From contig JAGFNQ010006426.1 of NCBI GenBank assembly GCA_024364735.1, forward strand, positions 62,001 through 126,000: a DNA stretch of 64,000 bases, given 5' to 3'. A program made the position numbers and the translations under genes. Each line of letters starts with the position of its first letter. Position 1 is the first letter of the stretch. Origin of the DNA: Boesenbergia rotunda (lineage: Eukaryota; Streptophyta; Magnoliopsida; Zingiberales; Zingiberaceae). Shown one piece after another: positions 9,296-20,986 of this stretch. A model generated the notes under the pieces. The model searched no databases and was not told where the DNA came from. It was given only the letters and a program-made list of their open reading frames with translations.

Positions 9296-10821
9296 TGTAG
9301 GACCGGTGCCGTCGATAGAGGGGGGGTGAATATCGACCGTTAAAATCTTTAGCGGAAACTTTCGGATCTTCGTTCTAGATTCAGAGTTAGTAGCAGCGGA
9401 AAACACACAGAATGAAGAAAACAATAATACAAGGACACAGCGGGATTATTTACTTGGTTCCCAACCCCCCAGGGTCATTACGTCCAAGGCCTATGTACTC
9501 GGCGTGAGTCCACTATTGGTCTCCTTTTCGGAATTTCCGGAGGCGGAGAAAACCCGTCTTACAGTGTACAATTACAAGCAACAATAATTTGAAAGTTAAG
9601 TACGAATTAACTAAACGCAAACCGAACAAGAATCTGAAACTCGGCCGATCTGGACCTCCGAAGTGCCGCGCACTTCCTCCTGGAGCCTCCCGGTCGTAGA
9701 GCCTCGTTTCTAGCGCGTTGTCGTCGGTTAGAATGCTTGGAACAGTACTTGGCAGTTCTATTCGAAGCAGAGGGGTCGAAGCCCCTTATATAGGCCTCCT
9801 GGGGGCGCCCTGGACGCTGGGGGCGCCCCGATAAACCCGGTCAAACTTTATCCTTGCGCCGACCTCGCCGCAGCTGATAAAACCTTTGACCAGGGCGCCC
9901 CGGACCTCCAGGGCGCCTTCATGATGGCTTATCTATGTTTTGGGTTCGAAACTGCACATACAGCTTTGAACCAAGGCGCCCCGGACACTCAGGGTGCCCT
10001 GCTTGACACCTGTTCTGCCTGCTTCATCATAACTGCATTTTTACCTTTGGCTCAGGGCACCCTGGCTGTTCAGGGCACCCTGGTTGGTGAGGGCGCCCTC
10101 CTTGATGGGGGCGCCCTCCTTAAAGCCTGCAAATTGGTTTTTTTGCTTGCTTTGTTTCCGGTTCTTGTTACCTGCAAGATACACAAACACAAAGCATATA
10201 TACATATAATATTAGGCTTAAGGACTTGGTTCGGACTTCGGATTTGCACGAAACCCTAGGTCGAACCGGCACGAGTTCCTATCCCCGAGAACTCGCCCTT
10301 CACCTACTCCTTTCAGGAGACGGTTGCCATCTAGTCCTTCGGATCGACTTTTGCTTAGCCTCCGATTACTCCGGATCTCGAGACGCCCGAACCCCGACCC
10401 GTCTCTACTCCTGTCCTTAGTCATTGCTCAGCTAAGTTGCTTAGTCCCTCGGACCAAGTCTTCATTTCCTAGCAGTCCTTCACCAGGTGCCTAGCAGCCC
10501 TTCGCTAGGTCTTTGTTACCAAGCGGTCCTTCGCCTGGTGCCTAGCAATCCTTCGCTAGGTCTTCTATGCCTAGTAGTTCTTCACTAGGTGCCTAGCAGC
10601 CCTTCGCTAGGTCTTCTATGCCTAGTAGTCCTTCACTAGGTGCCTAGCAGCCCTTCACTAGGTCTTAGGGTTACGATACCTAGATCAACTAGGACTTTTC
10701 TTCAGCTAAGGTTACTTCTCTATTACTCCCCTTTGTCTATTTAGTGTATTACTGACTTAAGTATATTGTCAAACATTAAAATACTTCAAGAGGAACATCA
10801 TTGATGCAACTTGCACCAACA
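9296..10821 (-). mobile_element. 3' LTR of E2
   Basis: 1526 bp, ending in inverted TGTTGGTGCAAG. It carries the inverted minisatellite (10458-10680), the twin hairpins (10275-10292 and 10307-10319) and GGCGCC pairs at 18-bp pitch (about 9800-10115). It has one more 18-bp unit than the other E2 LTR, and several GGCGCC sites changed to GGCACC. Confidence 0.92.
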
Positions 10822-13757
10822 ATCTCCCCCTTTTTGATGTTTGACAATAACTTAAGTTGGATTGGTTTAAAGGAGCTAACTTACTGTCCTTTGGGTAAAA
10901 TGAAAAAAAAATGATATAGGTTTTGAAACTACATTTTTAATCTTCGGGAAAAAAATTTTTCTAACTTAAGCACACATCTCTCCCCCTTTGTCATACATCA
11001 AAAAATAAAATACTTGCACCAACATTAAAAACCTTTGGTTCTTTTTGAAAATACTTAGTGCAAAATTTTTGAAAGCATTGTATTTTGAATAATATATTGC
11101 AAAAATTATGTAATTTTTGAAAAATATAAGTACCTTTGAAAATATGTTGAATTAAGTACTTTTGGAAAATGCATAACTTTTGAAAGAATGTTATTTTGGA
11201 AAATATAATTGTTATGCCTATTTTGCAAGTACTAACTGTGTTTCGAAAATAGGTGTTTTATGAAATATAATATTTTTCAAGGTCAAGTAAATATTAATAG
11301 AATTTTTAAAAAAATGATAGTACTTTTGAAAGAATATTTGACTTTGAAAGACATAAGTACTTTTGAAAACATAATATTTAACTTCACTTGGTTAATTTTC
11401 CAGTCTGACACTATCCTGGGAACCCTTGTTGACTACAAGGACCTAAGTGTCCTGGAAGTTTTCCAACCCAAGTAAACATTATAAAAAATTTCATAAGTCA
11501 CAGAATAATAGTATGTAAGTTAATTTTGAAAAATGTAAAGATTTTAAAGTGATAATACTTGATTTGGTTTATCTTTCAGTCTGACACAATCATAGGAAAC
11601 CTTGTTGACTACAAGGACATTTTCCTAAGAGTCCTGGAAGATTTTCCAAACTCAAGATATTATTTCAAAAAAAACCAGATGAAAATAATAGTAATTTTTG
11701 AAAATTGATACTATTTTGAAAGAATACTTATGTTTTTAACAGGATTTGAAAATACCGCTCATGAAAACATTTAAAATATTCAATAATTCTTTTAATTTAA
11801 TCTCCCCCTAAACTTGACCTAGTCCTGGGAAGCTTGTTGACCACAAGTACTCTTCCTCTGAGTCTTAAGGTTTGATTCAGATCAAAAGAATAATAATTTT
11901 CAAAATGATTTAAAACTTGTTAGACTCCCCCTAAATTTGACACGTCCTAGGAATCCTTGAAGATCATAAAGTGGACAATTCCTCTGTGTCTTTAGGGTTT
12001 ATCAAAGTCAAAGAACCGATAATTTTGAAGTAGATAAATTTTGAAGCCACAATTTGGAAAGACGATAATTTTGAAAACATATGTAATGCAAATTAAGGTG
12101 CAGTTTTCGAAAAATATTTTTAATAAAAAGAACAAAACACTCCCCCTGCATCCAACACCGTTTGACTCTATCTAAGTACCTTAAGAAACTTTAGTGTTGT
12201 CCTAAGAGGCTTGTGTCTAATTGAGTGAGTCAAACAAATTTTTGAAAAGATATATTTTTGAAAAATGTATAATATATATAATCAAACAGACAAGCATGAA
12301 TTCCATAAAAACATTATTATGTTGAAGCACTATTTTGAAAATATTTTTATGAAAATATTCTAATAATTTTGAAAAACAATTTTGAAAAATATTTTTCAAT
12401 TCATTAGTCCTTAACATCTCACTCATTTTAGATGTATCAATACAACAAGCATGGTTGCCTTATAAGTGTATTGTGAGATGCTTGAATCATTTTTCTTAAT
12501 TTATTATTAACTCTAAGATTTAATTGAAGCTTGTGTTAGATTTGAATTTGACAAGAAGTAGCTTGAATTTGAATTTCAAAAATTGGCTTCCAGGTCTTGG
12601 CGAGACACTAGGCCTTCTTTGCCCGTAGCCTTATTAGATCATCAACCCTTTCCTTGACAAAGCCTTTTAATGAAATTTCATTTTCAAAATTACTTTTTGA
12701 AAAATTCTGGTCTAACTAGTTTGGATCTTGGATCGGTAGCTTCGGCTAGTTCTGCCAAGATGGCTTCCCTAACGTACTATCATCTCACCTCCACCCAATA
12801 CTAGGTTGATCAAGTTTCAATCATTCTTTTCCCTATAACCGTTCTAATGTATGCATAAAATTTAAATATGAAAGACATGTCAGATACTAAAAGTAACTAG
12901 CATATGCATGACATGGCGATTATGCATGAGTCAAACAATTCCAAAGTATTTTAATTACGTTTCTAAAGATGTATCAAATTCCCGATTTGATACATGTCGT
13001 GTTAACCCGCGAATATGTCAACCCACTTTGACATATTTAATGTTGTTAATTTTAATTGTTACAGTTTGGGTAAAATTTTATTTGAGTTTAGGTTATTTAA
13101 GATTTTAGTTGGATTCAGGTTAATTAAGAATTAATTGATGTTGAATTAATTAAAGTTGAATTAATTTGAGTTATTTTGACTTATTTAGGATTTAATTAAT
13201 TAATTTGATTATTTTGAATTATTTAATATTTAATTAATTAATTTGAATTATTTTGAATTATTTAATTTGAATTTGAATTATTAAGAATTAATTAATTCGA
13301 ATTTAATTAAGACTTAGTTTAATTAGGATTTAATTCAGATTTAATTAATATTTAATTTGAATTTAATTAATATTTAACTTGAATTTAATTAATATTTAAT
13401 TTGAATTTAATTAATATTTAATTTGAATTTAATTTAATTAATTATTTAATTTGAATTTAATTTATTTGAATTTAAATTTAATTTGAATTTAATTAAGATT
13501 TAATTTAAATTAATTTATAATTTAATTAAGATTAATTTGAATTAATAAGATTTAATTTAATTTAATTAATTTTAATTCAATTTAATATTAATTATTTGAA
13601 TTTAATTATATTTAATTAAGATTTTTAATATTAATTAAGGATTAATTCGAATTTAATTAAATATTAAGATTTAATTCGAATTAATAATTAATTAAGATTT
13701 AATTCGATTTTAATTAATATTTAATTAGATTTAATTCGAATTTATTTGAATTTGAAT
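10822..13757 (-). mobile_element. E2 internal region, 3' part
   Basis: On the minus strand this matches E1 1-3049: AT-rich array (13080-13758), twin hairpin (12970-13037) and polypurine modules near 11390-11470, 11580-11650, 11800-11880 and 11930-11990, ending at the final tract. ORFs here (for example 11260-11475) are low-complexity and unconvincing as genes. Confidence 0.75.
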
Positions 13758-13758
13758 T

Positions 13759-14577
13759 NNNNNNNNNNNNNNNNNNNNNNNNNNNNNNNNNNNNNNNNNN
13801 NNNNNNNNNNNNNNNNNNNNNNNNNNNNNNNNNNNNNNNNNNNNNNNNNNNNNNNNNNNNNNNNNNNNNNNNNNNNNNNNNNNNNNNNNNNNNNNNNNNN
13901 NNNNNNNNNNNNNNNNNNNNNNNNNNNNNNNNNNNNNNNNNNNNNNNNNNNNNNNNNNNNNNNNNNNNNNNNNNNNNNNNNNNNNNNNNNNNNNNNNNNN
14001 NNNNNNNNNNNNNNNNNNNNNNNNNNNNNNNNNNNNNNNNNNNNNNNNNNNNNNNNNNNNNNNNNNNNNNNNNNNNNNNNNNNNNNNNNNNNNNNNNNNN
14101 NNNNNNNNNNNNNNNNNNNNNNNNNNNNNNNNNNNNNNNNNNNNNNNNNNNNNNNNNNNNNNNNNNNNNNNNNNNNNNNNNNNNNNNNNNNNNNNNNNNN
14201 NNNNNNNNNNNNNNNNNNNNNNNNNNNNNNNNNNNNNNNNNNNNNNNNNNNNNNNNNNNNNNNNNNNNNNNNNNNNNNNNNNNNNNNNNNNNNNNNNNNN
14301 NNNNNNNNNNNNNNNNNNNNNNNNNNNNNNNNNNNNNNNNNNNNNNNNNNNNNNNNNNNNNNNNNNNNNNNNNNNNNNNNNNNNNNNNNNNNNNNNNNNN
14401 NNNNNNNNNNNNNNNNNNNNNNNNNNNNNNNNNNNNNNNNNNNNNNNNNNNNNNNNNNNNNNNNNNNNNNNNNNNNNNNNNNNNNNNNNNNNNNNNNNNN
14501 NNNNNNNNNNNNNNNNNNNNNNNNNNNNNNNNNNNNNNNNNNNNNNNNNNNNNNNNNNNNNNNNNNNNNNNNNNNNN
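13759..14577. other. Assembly gap (819 N)
   Basis: A run of N interrupts the E2 internal region between the AT-rich array and the leader. ORFs spanning it are artefacts. Part of an E2 gag, such as the knuckles seen in E3 at 22801-22968, could lie here. Confidence 0.99.
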
Positions 14578-14701
14578 CAATTTAAATTTAGACATTAAAA
14601 AAAAATGTACCTAATTCACCCCTGGGCTCCTCCTCAACTCCTGGCGTCGTTGCTCCGTCGGCGGTTAGTCCGGTGAAGAGCGGCTCGGCTCTGATACCAA
14701 T

Positions 14702-16209
14702 TGTAGGACCGGTGCCGTCGATAGAGGGGGGGTGAATATCGACCGTTAAAATCTTTAGCGGAAACTTTCGAATCTTCGTTCTAGATTCAGAGTTAGTAGC
14801 AGCGGAAAACACACAGAACGAAGAAAACAATAATACAAGGACACAGCGGGATTATTTACTTGGTTCCCAACCCCCCAGGGTCAGTACGTCCAAGGCCTAT
14901 GTACTCGGCGTGAGTCCACTATTGGTCTCCTTTCCGGAATTTCCGAAGGCGGAGAAAACCCGTCTTACAGTATACAATTACAAGCAACAATAATTTGAAA
15001 GTTAAGTACGAATTAACTAAACGCAAACCGAACAAGAATCTGAAACTCGGCCGATCTAGACCTCCGAAGTGCCGCACACTTCCTTCTGGAGCCTCCCGGT
15101 CGTAGAGCCTCGTTTCTAGCGCGTTGTCGTCGGTCAGAATGCTTGGAACAGTACTTGGCAGTTCTATTCGAAGCAGAGGGGTCGAAGCCCCTTATATAGG
15201 CCTCCTGGGGGCGCCCTGGACGCTGGGGGCGCCCCGATAAACCCGGTCAAACTTTATCCTTGCGCCGACCTCGCCGCAGCTGATAAAACCTTTGATCAGG
15301 GCGCCCCGGACCTCCAGGGCGCCTTCATGATGGCTTATCTGTGTTTTGGGTTCGAAACTGCACATACAGCTTTGAACCAAGGCGCCCTGCTTGACACATG
15401 TTCTGCCTGCTTCATCATAACTGCATTTTTACCTTTGGCTCAGGGCGCCCTGGCTGTTCAGGGCGCCCTGGTTGGTGAGGGCGCCCTCCTTGATGGGGGC
15501 GCCCTCCTTAAAGCCTGCAAATTGGTTTTTTTGCTTGCTTTGTCTCCGGTTCTTGTTACCTGCAAGATACACAAACAAAAAGCATATATACATATAATAT
15601 TAGGCTTAAGGACTTGGTTCGGACTTCGGATTTGCACGAAACCCTAGGTCGAACCGGCACGAGTTCCTATCCCCGAGAACTCGCCCTTCACCTACTCCTT
15701 TCAGGAGACGGTTGTCATCCAGTCCTTCGGATGGACTTTTGCTTAGCCTCCGATTACTCCGGATCTCGAGACGCCCGAACCCCGACCCGTCTCTACTCCT
15801 GTCCTTAGTCATTGCTCAACTAAGTTGCTTAGTCCCTCGGACCAAGTCTTCATTTCCTAGCAGTCCTTCGCCAGGTGCCTAGCAGCCCTTCGCTAGGTCT
15901 TTGTTACCAAGCGGTCCTTCGCCTGGTGCCTAGCAATCCTTCGCTAGGTCTTTTATGCCTAGTAGTCCTTCACTAGGTGCCTAGCAGCCCTTCGCTAGGT
16001 CTTCTATGCCTAGTAGTCCTTCACTAGGTGCCTAGCAGCCCTTCGCTAGGTCTTAGGGTTACGATACCTAGATCAACTAGGACTTTTCTTCAGCTAAGGT
16101 TACTTCTCTATTACTCCCCTTTGTCTATTTAGTGTATTACTGACTTAAGTATATTGTCAAATATTAAAATACTTCAAGAGGAACATCATTGATGCAACTT
16201 GCACCAACA
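14702..16209 (-). mobile_element. 5' LTR of E2
   Basis: 1508 bp, shorter than its partner by exactly one 18-bp palindrome unit, lost near 15383. On the minus strand it ends GGTCCTACA, immediately followed by ATTGGTATCAGAGC. It contains the minisatellite at 15850-16060. Confidence 0.92.
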
Positions 16210-16214
16210 TAGAG
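16210..16214. repeat. Target-site duplication TAGAG, right copy
   Basis: This copy matches 9291-9295. ORF2 resumes in frame right after it. Confidence 0.95.
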
Positions 16215-16460
16215 TCTAGACAGGGGGTCTTTGTTTGGAGGGAGCGCCAGGAAGCTGCAGATGCAGGTGAGGAGCCCGCTGAGCCTATCACACGAGCAGA
16301 GTTTACCCGCCTCCAGACGGATGTTCATACTATTCAGGAGGGCGTCCAGAGTCTTCAGCAGGACCAGGCAGCTACTCAGAGAGAGGTACATGGTCTGACA
16401 GAGTTTTGCCAGGGGTTTATGACCAGGCAGGATACCATGTACGAGATGCTGCAGCGATGA
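16215..16460 (+). pseudogene. ORF2 of element A, second part
   Basis: Directly after the right TAGAG copy an open frame of 81 codons plus a TGA stop (16458-16460) continues the frame of 8399-9295, counting one copy of the duplication. It is rich in Gln and Glu with heptad-like spacing (LQTDVHTIQEGVQSLQQDQ), so the C-terminus of ORF2 was probably a coiled coil. The clean frame across a 6.9-kb insertion shows ORF2 was open when E2 landed. Confidence 0.7.
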
Positions 16461-17680
16461 GATTTATCATATCAGGGTCCTCCCGCTCCTCCACCTCCTC
16501 CTCCAGACCATGATGATCACATGTATTTCTAATCAGCTGATGTCATTGTTGGGTTGTAGTGTTGAGAGTGCTCTGGCTTGATATTTTATATACCTCTTAA
16601 ACGCTCTATTTTCTGATGTACTATCTTGGATGACTTCCGGCCTTGTTTGGCCCTAGGTACTATGGTGATGTTTACTTATTGACTTTTGACTCCACGAATT
16701 ATACACTTTCATTATGCTACGTCTATTAAGATTGTGTGTGTGTGGAATGTTAAATGCTAGTATATTGCTAAATATTTTGATATCCTTTATGTATGTATGT
16801 GTGCTTATGATACATTCTACATGTTTTTGTTTGAAAATCACATGAAAATGTTATATCTGCTCAAAATATTATTTTTTTCATCTCTTTTAGCATGGCTTGA
16901 TTGCAATCACATAAGAGTGTCATATGTGTAAAGGGAATGTCTCTTTAGACTCAAAAGAAAATGAGGAGGAGACTATGTCAAAATAGAACTATTTATATGT
17001 ATAAAGGGAGTTCGGTATCATTTTGAATACCAACTAGAGGAGCTAGAGAATGACAAGTATAGAATCTCATCACTAGAACTCTAGATTGATACAAAGTTGG
17101 TCTCAAATTGGTAACTTTTGAGTTTGTATCAAAAGTCAAGCACGGTTGGTGTTTTTCATGAACCAAATTTTTCAAGGGTAGAAAATACCTTAACAATCGT
17201 GCTTGCAAAGTTTCATATTTTTCCAGATTTTCTAGAATTTTTTATTCATTTCTGAATTTCGTCTGAAGTTCTGAAATCTGTCGTATCAGTCGACTGCCCT
17301 GGGGGCAGTCGACTGATAATGTGGGCAGAATGGGGTTATGTGATTTCTGAAGGAGTTTTCCGAAATCTGGTTAAGTTCTATTTGGCCCCTAGGGTGGGGT
17401 TGCTTGGGGCAATCTTTTGATGGTGTCAAAGGGGGAGAACTTGAGTGTTAAGTTAGGTTTGGGTTGAAACTTAACTTAGGTTTGGTTATGTGACTTTAGA
17501 GTTAAGGTTGGGAAAACTTAACTGTAGACTAGCAATAAGAGTTGAAATTTAGGAGAAAGTATAGGTTAAGGGGGAGGTTGCCTCTTATATGCTATGCTTT
17601 AATTTCAATTGCCTTTGCTATTATTATTGCTATATGTTTACCTAACTTAACATATTGCCACACATCATAAAGGGGGAAAT
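16461..17680 (+). other. 3' internal non-coding region of element A
   Basis: No coding domain is seen. A CAGTCGACTG pair with 9-bp spacer lies near 17288-17320. Purine-rich GGGGGAG modules occur near 17420 and 17570, and the final polypurine tract AAAGGGGGAAAT is at 17669-17680, next to the LTR. Confidence 0.6.
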
Positions 17681-18640
17681 TGTTGGGGTAATCGGCCCTG
17701 AGATGATCTGGAGGATCATGATATTTTGATGTGTGGGCAAAATGGTTAAGTTAGGATTTGTGTTGGTCTCATATATGAACATGAGTGTGCAGGTGTACAG
17801 GTATATGTGGACTTGGTTGACGTCTTCAGGTGAAGGATGGCATGGAGGTAAGCCGGAGGCTTACGTGCGCATCCGAGGGACCATGGATAGCGGAGATGAT
17901 GAGCCGAGGGACGCGGACTTCGAGGCGTACGTGAAGGGTGGCATGAAGGCAAGCTGGAGGCTTGCGTGTGCATCCGAGGGACGAGGGCCAAAGATGAAGA
18001 AGGCGTGAAGGCAATAGTCAAGACTGCTAGTGAAGAGTCAACTGAGTTGTAAGGGTCTGAGTATGTGTGTGTATACTCAGGGGATAAGCTGGGAGGGTTT
18101 TAGTGCAGAGAGACTTGTACTCGGGAGAGAAACCCTAGGCTTAGGTCTCGGACCAGTCGACTGGCCTTGGGGCAGTCGACTGGTGCCAACTGGAACAGCT
18201 GGCCAGAATTTGAACGTTATGCTGTAACGGTCGAATCTGAGTGAGACCAGTTGACTGTCATTTGGGCAGTCGACTGGTAGCGGCTGTTTCAGATTCGAGC
18301 TCTATTTAAAGGGGCTCGTTTCCTACCTTGTTTCTTGACGAATCTTGCTTGGCAAAGGCAAGATAGTAGTCTACTTTGTTCTCTAAGTGTCCTTGGTGTT
18401 GTGGTGAGGTTTCTCCACCCACAAGGAGCGACGAGTTCTAGCCGGAGGTTATCCGGGGCTTGATCCGCCGAAGGATTGTTGGATTAGTCACCCGGCCGGG
18501 GTGGATACCAACTAAATCTGGTATTGTTAGCATTGTTATCTCTTTTACATATTATTTCCGCTGCGCTAACATCTGTGTAGAGATCAAAAGATCCGAAAAA
18601 GTGCATTCACCCCCCCTCTGCACGCCACATCGATCCTTCA
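17681..18640 (+). mobile_element. 3' LTR of element A
   Basis: 960 bp, starting TGTTGGGGTAATCGG and ending GATCCTTCA, followed by the TCGGC duplication (18641-18645). It matches 4966-5927 with scattered substitutions and a shorter C-run near the end. Confidence 0.92.
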
Positions 18641-18645
18641 TCGGC

Positions 18646-19751
18646 CTCTTCCTCTCCCACCTTAGTTGCGTCCGGCCAAGAGGAAGATGAAGAACTCTTC
18701 TTCCTTCCTTGTACCACGCCGCAAGTGCAGAGGAGAAGGAGGAAAAGAGAAGAAACCGAGTTCTTCTCTTATTCCCACCCACCTGCCTCCTTTGCCCTTG
18801 GAGAGAGAGAGAGAGAGGGAGAGAAAAATATGAGCCTAAGGTTAGTTTCATGATGACTTCATGGGGTATTTATAGGGCTACGATACGGACCATGAGGAGG
18901 AGTTGGGTCTTGACCTTCTAATGGATCCAAACTCGATCCATTAATGAAGATCCATTCCACGAAAGGATCTCCATTGAACTACCTCATCAACCCCATATTT
19001 TCATATGGGTTCCACCTATTATGAGTACATCCATCTCCCCATGTTTAATATATCGAATGTCCATCGATTAATTTAAATTACTGATAATTTTAATTAATCA
19101 ACCTCTAACTGCTTGACTAGTACCACTCATCCTTATCATCATGTTGGACCAAGTCCACCTGCAGGGTTTAACATGATAAACCTTATGAGCTCATTAAGGG
19201 GGCATCATCATCCTGACTCACCAGGACACAGATTCCGTCTATAATCAATGGCACACCATGTAAATAATATTATTTCCCAACTTACCGGGCCTATCGATTT
19301 AGCAGAATAAATCTCGTCCATTGGTAAATCAAAAAAATAACTACTAAGTACATGTGCCCGTTATTATATCGAAATTTAGAGCATGTACTCCATAATAAAC
19401 CGAGGTCCGATCCAATTATAAAGTCAGTACAAATTGGATCACCTCTATGTTGGTCCTACTCAATGCACACAAAGTGCATTAGTGTAATTCTATGGTCAAG
19501 ATAAACCACACCTAATTACACTACAACCATCCCGATGGTTTGTCCAACTCCATCTCGGTTGTAAGCCTCTACTTATACTCTGCAAGGGACTGATAACATG
19601 ATCTTTTATGTGTCACCATATACCATGTTATCTACAATGTATAGTATCAGACAGTTATGCATATATAATCATGCAACAGTGTTGTTCTGATTCTCTTTCA
19701 AAATGTAGATGTTCATAGAAAAATATAAGTCTTTTAGTATACATCCTAACA
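18646..19751 (-). mobile_element. LTR-D, main part (older LTR)
   Basis: On the minus strand this starts TGTTAGGATGTATACTAAAAG and runs left to the A insertion. A plus-strand relative of the first about 560 bp is at 27439-27998. The right edge (TGTTAG terminus at 19751) meets a different LTR fragment, so the rest of this element is missing. No coding region is seen. Confidence 0.65.
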
Positions 19752-20535
19752 GTCCATAAGGTGGATGATCCCGATCCGTCGGTGGACGACTCCCCAGAAA
19801 ACCTCCGGCTAGCTCGTGTCATCCCTTGTGGGTGGAGAAACCTCACAACAACCTCAACAAGAACTCCTAAACACTTAGACTACTAATTGGCCTTTATCCA
19901 AGACCAATTTCATTAACCTTGCTCAAGCAAACCGAGCTCTATTAAATAGAGCTCGTTGTTGATCCAGCCATTACCAATCGACTGCCAATTGTTGAATTTG
20001 AACGTTACATCCCAATGTTATCAGTCGACTGATTTCTCTGTGACCTTAACCAATCGACTGATCCCATATCAGTCGACTGTTAAAATCCTAAACCTAGGGT
20101 TTCCCTTCCTGAGTATAGTTCACTAGTACTCGGACCCTCACTCACTTGGCTCTCCTTTGCAGCCTTGACTCTTTGCCTTCAAGCCTTCTTCGCTTTGGCT
20201 CTCATCCCTCGGATGCATACAAGCCTGCGGCTTGTCTCCATGTCATCCTTCACGTAACCCTTTGTCAAACTGATCAAACCTGGGTTTACCCTACCAAACA
20301 TCAGGTCCTATTTGGTTTAACCCTTGACCCTTTGACTAGACCTTCGTATATTGTCTCTGCCAAATATCAGGTCCTATTTGGCTAACCCTTTGTCAAACTG
20401 ATCAAACCTGGGTTTACCCTACACAACATCAGGTCATGTTTGGCTTAACCTTTGATCACTTTGACTAAACCTTAGTATATTGTCAAACATCGAAATACTA
20501 GAGGTTGACTGTTCATAACTGATGCTCTTTCCACC
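19752..20535 (-). mobile_element. Partial chimeric LTR, minus strand
   Basis: Read on the minus strand, the first about 275 bp (20535 to about 20262) follow the E3-type U3 (TGTTGGTGGAAAGAGCATCAG start and CCAAACAGGACC-type repeats). The rest follows A-type LTR sequence with CAGTCGACTG palindromes (about 19975-20080) and the cysteine-free LTR text near 19760-19900. It is truncated at 19752. The switch looks like a recombinant LTR. Confidence 0.55.
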
Positions 20536-20986
20536 AACATCGACTAGTTTAGCCACGAGCTCTATTTAATGGAGCTCGATTTTGTTGGGTAGGGTTAACA
20601 AAATTGATTTTGGTTAAAGGCCAATTAGTAGTCTACCAAGCTCAAAGTTCTTGTTGAGATTGTGGTGAGTTTTCTCTACCCACAAGGAGTGACACGGGCT
20701 AGTCAAAAGTTCTCCGGGGACTAATTTACCGACGGATAGGGATCGTCCACCTTACGGATATCCGTGGAGTAGGAGCTTTATCTCTGAACCACGTAAATTG
20801 GTTTGTCGTTCTTCTTCTTAGTTTATTTTAATTGTTATTCCGCATGCACATTAACAAGTGTAGGAGAGAACCGACGATTTGGATGACGAGCTATTCACCC
20901 CCTATAGTCGAGTCATCGATCCCAAAAAATACACATATCTAATACACGGGTAAACCTAACTTAAACCTTTTTCCCAAACATCAAAA
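20536..20986 (+). mobile_element. Partial A-type LTR ends, plus and minus
   Basis: 20536 to about 20923 is the 3' half of an A-type LTR on the plus strand, including GAGCTC/TATA sequence and the end TTCACCCCCTATAGTCGAGTC. About 20924-20986 resembles the start of an A-type LTR read on the minus strand (TAAACCTAACTTAAACC). No primer-binding site follows, so these are fragments. Confidence 0.5.

Larger units (their letters stand above)
9296..16209 (-). mobile_element. Complete non-autonomous LTR element E2, nested in ORF2 of A
   Basis: Read on the minus strand: 5' LTR (14702-16209), primer-binding site TGGTATCAGAGC just inside it (about 14689-14700), a short leader and gag-like start, a partly unsequenced AT-rich interior, polypurine modules, final polypurine tract (AAAAAGGGGGAGAT, ending at 10822), and 3' LTR (9296-10821). 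TAGAG flanks both ends. The interior is only about 3.9 kb including the 819-base N gap, and shows no polymerase or integrase. It is a close relative of E1. The two LTRs are almost identical, so insertion is recent and later than that of A. Confidence 0.93.
4966..18640 (+). mobile_element. Complete LTR retrotransposon A (Sirevirus-like Ty1/copia, non-autonomous) with nested E2
   Basis: Two LTRs of 962 and 960 bp flank an initiator-Met-type primer-binding site (TGGTATCAGAGC, 5930-5941), gag, a second ORF and a polypurine tract (17669-17680). The 5-bp duplication TCGGC flanks both ends (4961-4965 and 18641-18645). Removing E2 and one TAGAG copy leaves an element of about 6.8 kb. The space between gag and the 3' LTR shows no protease, integrase or reverse transcriptase motif, so mobility must depend on enzymes from an autonomous relative. 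The LTRs differ by scattered substitutions only, which points to fairly recent insertion. Confidence 0.93.

Noticed and set aside
9921..10424. ORFs of 64-112 codons conserved in both E2 LTRs (and 15327-15812)
   Set aside because: They follow GGCGCC and minisatellite repeats in the LTR and are conserved only because LTRs are duplicates.
13714..14595. Long ORFs of about 280-290 codons on both strands
   Set aside because: They consist almost wholly of the N gap (13759-14577).
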